A stretch of 10,050 bases of DNA from Aureococcus anophagefferens (taxonomy: Eukaryota > Sar > Pelagophyceae > Pelagomonadales > Pelagomonadaceae). Position numbers and translations under genes: made by a program. How positions within the stretch are numbered: position 1 is the first letter of the stretch; each line of letters begins with the position of its first letter. Below, piece after piece: positions 7,601 through 10,050 of the stretch. Below the pieces are notes generated by a model. It worked only from the letters and a program-made list of their open reading frames with translations, was not told where the DNA came from and did not search any database. The stretch covers positions 97,707 through 107,756 of the forward strand of contig NW_008705575.1 in assembly GCF_000186865.1 (NCBI RefSeq). The letters are read 5' to 3'.

Positions 7601-10050
7601 AACGTCGTCGCACTCGACGACGTCGTCGTGGGGCGCGCCTTCGCCGCGGCCGTTTCGGCGAACGCGACGAACGCGACGGTGCGCTGCTACGGCGACTGGG
7701 CCATCGACGCGGCAACGGGCGGCGCGGCGGCGCTGGACCACGCCGCGGCGCCGCCGGGCGACGTGGTCCGCTGCGCGGCGAACGAGACGGGCTGCTTCCG
7801 CTTCGAGTACGCGTGGCCGGCGGCGTCGCTCGCCGTGTATTTCGGCGACGGCGACGCCTTCGAGCTGAACCCCCCGGGCCACCCGGAGACGTACAAGGCC
7901 TTCGCGGGCTGTTTAGGCGACCTCGCCGGCGCCCTCGAGGCGTCGGAGGCGCTCGGCGGCGCCAACTTGTTGAGCCACGGGGGCGACGGCGCGTCCTCGT
8001 GCGACGCGCCTTTTCACTTCGGGGACGCGCACGCGGGCGTCCGCGGCCTCTACAGCCGCCTCGGCGCCTGCGCGGCCTGTGTGGGCGACCTCTGCAACGG
8101 GCCGGACCTCGAGGCGGACCCGCCCTGGTACCGCAACGGCTTCTCCGTCGCGTCCGTCGCCTTGGCGTCGAGCCTCGATTTAGCCAAGGACTCGTCGAGC
8201 TCCTCGCTTCCCGGCGGGTCCGTCGCGCGCCTCCCCCTGGGCGTGACGACTTGCGACTTACGGCTTCTGCGACGTGGACCTCCACTCGCTCGGCTGCGCG
8301 TACGACGGCGGCGACTGCTGCGGCGATCCAAACTTTGGGTGCGCGGCGCCGTGGTACGCGGCGGACCCGGCCGACGCCTGGCGCTACGCCGTGAAGACGA
8401 CCGTGCCCGTCATGAGCGGCTGCTCCGCGGCCTTAGCCGAGGTCCGCGCGGCCGTCATGAGCGCGGGCATCCAGATCGACGAGGCCGCGGTCGCCGCCGT
8501 CGCGGAGGTCCAAATCCAGGCGACCGTGCCCTTCGCGCTCTACTTCGCGGCGCTCGACCGGCTGCGCCTCGAGGTCGCGGGGGACCCGAACACGGTGCCG
8601 AACGCGACGGCCTTCTACGGCGCCGACGTCGAGCGCCTCGTGCCGTCGCTCGCGTGCCCCGAATGCGCGGAGCCGTCGTTCACGCGGCGCATCCCCTTCA
8701 CGGTGACGGACGAGGCGGCGCTGACGACCAGCAACAACGGTGGGGGCTGGAACCCCGAGGGCAACGTCATGTTCCCGCACCTGGAAGACGGCGAGTTCCG
8801 CGTGCGGACCTTCGCGGAGCCCGCGATCGTGCAGCACGGCCTCGTCGTCCAGCAGACGCGCATCGAGATGGCGACGTGCCCGCGGCGCGTGTCCCCGAGC
8901 CACGCCATGCGCGACCCGCTGGAGAACCGGTGCGCGGACTACGGCGCGGGCGACAGCGACCGGAGCCCCTTCGGCAACGACCCGACGTTTAACGTCGACA
9001 GTTTCCTCTACCGCGGTACGAACGACGTCCACGACTACTACTCGCCCGAGATCCAGGGCCGCCTCCGGGACACGGGCCTGCCCTACGGCTTCTTCTACGA
9101 CGGCGGCGCCGGCGACGACCGCGTCGACGACTTCCCCGTCGTCTTCGACACGATCATCAACGCGTCGCGCGCCGAGGAGCTCCTGGCGACGCTCATCGAG
9201 GGCGCCTACGTCGACGCGGCGACGGGGTCCGTCACCCTGCGGCTCCTCACCTACAACGGCGAGACCGACGCATACACGAAGCTCCGGACCGTGTTCACGC
9301 GCGAGCCCTCGGGCCTCTTCTCCGCGGCGCACGACGTCTCCGTGCTCCGCGTCGACTACTACGCGAACACGCCGGAGCACGTCTTCCGCGGCGTCGTCGA
9401 GGGGCTCTTCGTAGTGGCGCTGCTCGCGCTGCTCGGCCGCGAGCTCGTCGAGGTCCGCGCGGCGTACGCGGCGACGGGGTCCGTGCGGGCCTACGCGGCC
9501 GACGCGTCCAACGCCATCGACCTGGGCGGCTACGTCGTGCAGATTTTGATGATCCCCGCGTGGGTCCGCGCGAACATCGTCTGCTTCAACCTGGACATCG
9601 AGCTCAAGTACGACACGCACGACGCGGACGCCGTGGGGCGCATCTCGCGGTCGCTCGCGGCGACGGCGGATTTGCTCGACTTCTTCACGGACCTCGACCG
9701 CGTCGAGCTGCTCTTCGGCGACTACGACTCCGTGTGCACGCTCGCGATCATCGCGCTGAGCATCCAGCTGCTGAAGAACGTGCAATTCCACCCGACCTTC
9801 GGCATGATCTCGCGGACCATCCGCGCGGTCGCGGGCATCTTGTGGTTCTGGCTCTGCATGCTCGTCCTCATGCTCCTGCTCTACACGTTCATCGGGACGC
9901 TGTTGCTGGGGCAGACGCTGCCGGGCTTCGCGGACATCCCGTCCACGGGCGTGACGCTCCTCGCGGCCATGAGCGGTTTGTACGAGTACGACCGCATCGA
10001 CGTGGGCTTCTACGAGCAGATCTACTTCTGGACCTGGATGCTCCTCGCGT
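4592..10050 (+). CDS. Polycystin/TRPP-type cation channel with LNR- and MAM-like extracellular modules (3' end missing)
   Basis: The model is join(4592..4863,5064..6307,6519..8257,8259..>10050); the 8258 step is a frame break, not an intron. Residues 1-150 are cytosolic and Ala/Arg-rich. S1 is at about 154-171 (LGIFVVYVVTLLTMITL). A very long lumenal/extracellular region follows. It has an LNR-like cluster (CGNGVCEAPDE...GGCTFDCG, from residue 231), further Cys-rich sequence, a Ser/Pro/Thr linker and a MAM-like domain (about 734-876, CDFSDGLCAGW...VALDDVVV). A possible Ly6-like module (about 895-1033, CYGDW...CVGDLCNG) is next, then a canonical LNR (GFCDVD...LGCAYDGGDCC, 8262-8324). The polycystin (TOP) domain follows, with VVQQTRIEMATC and YVDAATGSVTLRLLTYN (about 8780-9380). 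S2-S5 lie at about 9381-9450, 9510-9588, 9729-9800 and 9837-9911. The pore loop is at about 9930-9990, and S6 begins at the right edge. Polycystins are Ca2+-permeable channels of cilia and other membranes. The start is uncertain: ATG 4592 or 4625. Confidence 0.85.
4872..5063 (+). mobile_element. Introner element 2 forming intron 1 of gene F
   Basis: A 192-bp relative of introner 1, sharing a stretch of over 40 bp around GGGTGATTCAACGTCGC and another around GAGAGATGATCGCTCG. The inverted ends are imperfect: GAGCAGGAAAAGGG on the left, CTCTTTTCCTGCCCAG on the right. The implied 8-bp duplication is diverged: GTTGGGCA (4864-4871) versus GCTCGGCA (5064-5071). The intron is 4864-5063, exactly 200 nt as for introner 1. 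Here the 5' copy carries GT where the 3' copy has GC. Phase 2 splicing joins ...RAAA to LGTELLPADTLL. An exact 10-bp repeat, GGCACCGAGC, at 4868-4877 and 5068-5077 overlaps these copies and allows an alternative reading of the duplication boundary with the same 200-nt offset. Confidence 0.82.
6316..6518 (-). mobile_element. Introner element 3 (different ends, reversed core) forming intron 2 of gene F
   Basis: A 203-bp element with terminal inverted repeats CTGTGTGCAAATCAA and its exact counterpart TTGATTTGCACACAG separated only by internal sequence. It is flanked by a perfect 8-bp duplication, GCCAGCAC, at 6308-6315 and 6519-6526. The implied intron is 6308-6518 (211 nt, GC-AG). Splicing in phase 1 restores RNGQHWSGD. 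The body (TTCGGCTGATTTTTGGACG, later ACATTGAAGTCGGGTTGAAG) matches the antisense of introners 1 and 2, so the core is inverted relative to the gene; I record it as minus on that basis. A conventional GT at 6320, inside the terminal repeat, is also in phase 1. It would give a protein four residues longer (QHLCQHW). Confidence 0.85.

Noticed and set aside
7395..9791. Long minus-strand frames and the plus-strand 8740-9414 frame across the polycystin
   Set aside because: Arg-, Val- or Thr-rich shadow translations. The plus frame with TOP domain and S2-S6 motifs is clearly the coding one.
1..10050. Bacterial or viral origin, CRISPR array, tRNA or rRNA genes
   Set aside because: No ribosome-binding-site pattern, operon layout, repeat-spacer structure or recognisable RNA gene. 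Spliceosomal-type introns and polycystin, MAM-like and ankyrin domains indicate a eukaryotic nuclear genome.

Overview
The window looks like nuclear DNA of a GC-rich unicellular alga. The best guess is a pelagophyte such as Aureococcus anophagefferens. Three things point there: eukaryotic gene content (ankyrin, PLAC8 and polycystin families), very high GC with dense genes on both strands, and three short introns that are each a small transposon with inverted ends and an 8-bp target duplication. That is the 'introner element' arrangement described for Aureococcus and Micromonas. The species is an inference.

Layout from left to right: (A) minus-strand gene, N-terminal ~99 codons only, running off the left edge (1-299). 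(B) minus-strand, two-exon gene for a LON-type substrate-binding domain protein with a Tudor-like C-terminus (494-1827), split by introner 1. (C) plus-strand, single-exon ankyrin-repeat protein (1990-2796), divergent from B and visibly lower in GC. (D) minus-strand PLAC8-type cysteine-rich membrane protein (2886-3566), convergent with C; a strong GC hairpin lies between their stop codons. (E) a small plus-strand coding region (about 3908-4266) that needs two frame changes and has no visible ATG. (F) a plus-strand gene from about 4592 past the right edge, encoding a large polycystin/TRPP-type channel. Its extracellular region between S1 and S2 carries LNR-like, MAM-like and possibly Ly6-like cysteine modules. 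It contains introners 2 and 3 and one apparent single-base frame break near 8258.

The genes do not form an operon or an obvious pathway; this is ordinary eukaryotic gene packing. The most informative biology is the introner set. In all three, removing one duplication copy plus the element restores the uninterrupted reading frame, and two of the three implied introns start with GC instead of GT. Introner 3 has a core related to introners 1 and 2 but different terminal repeats, and lies in the opposite orientation relative to its gene.
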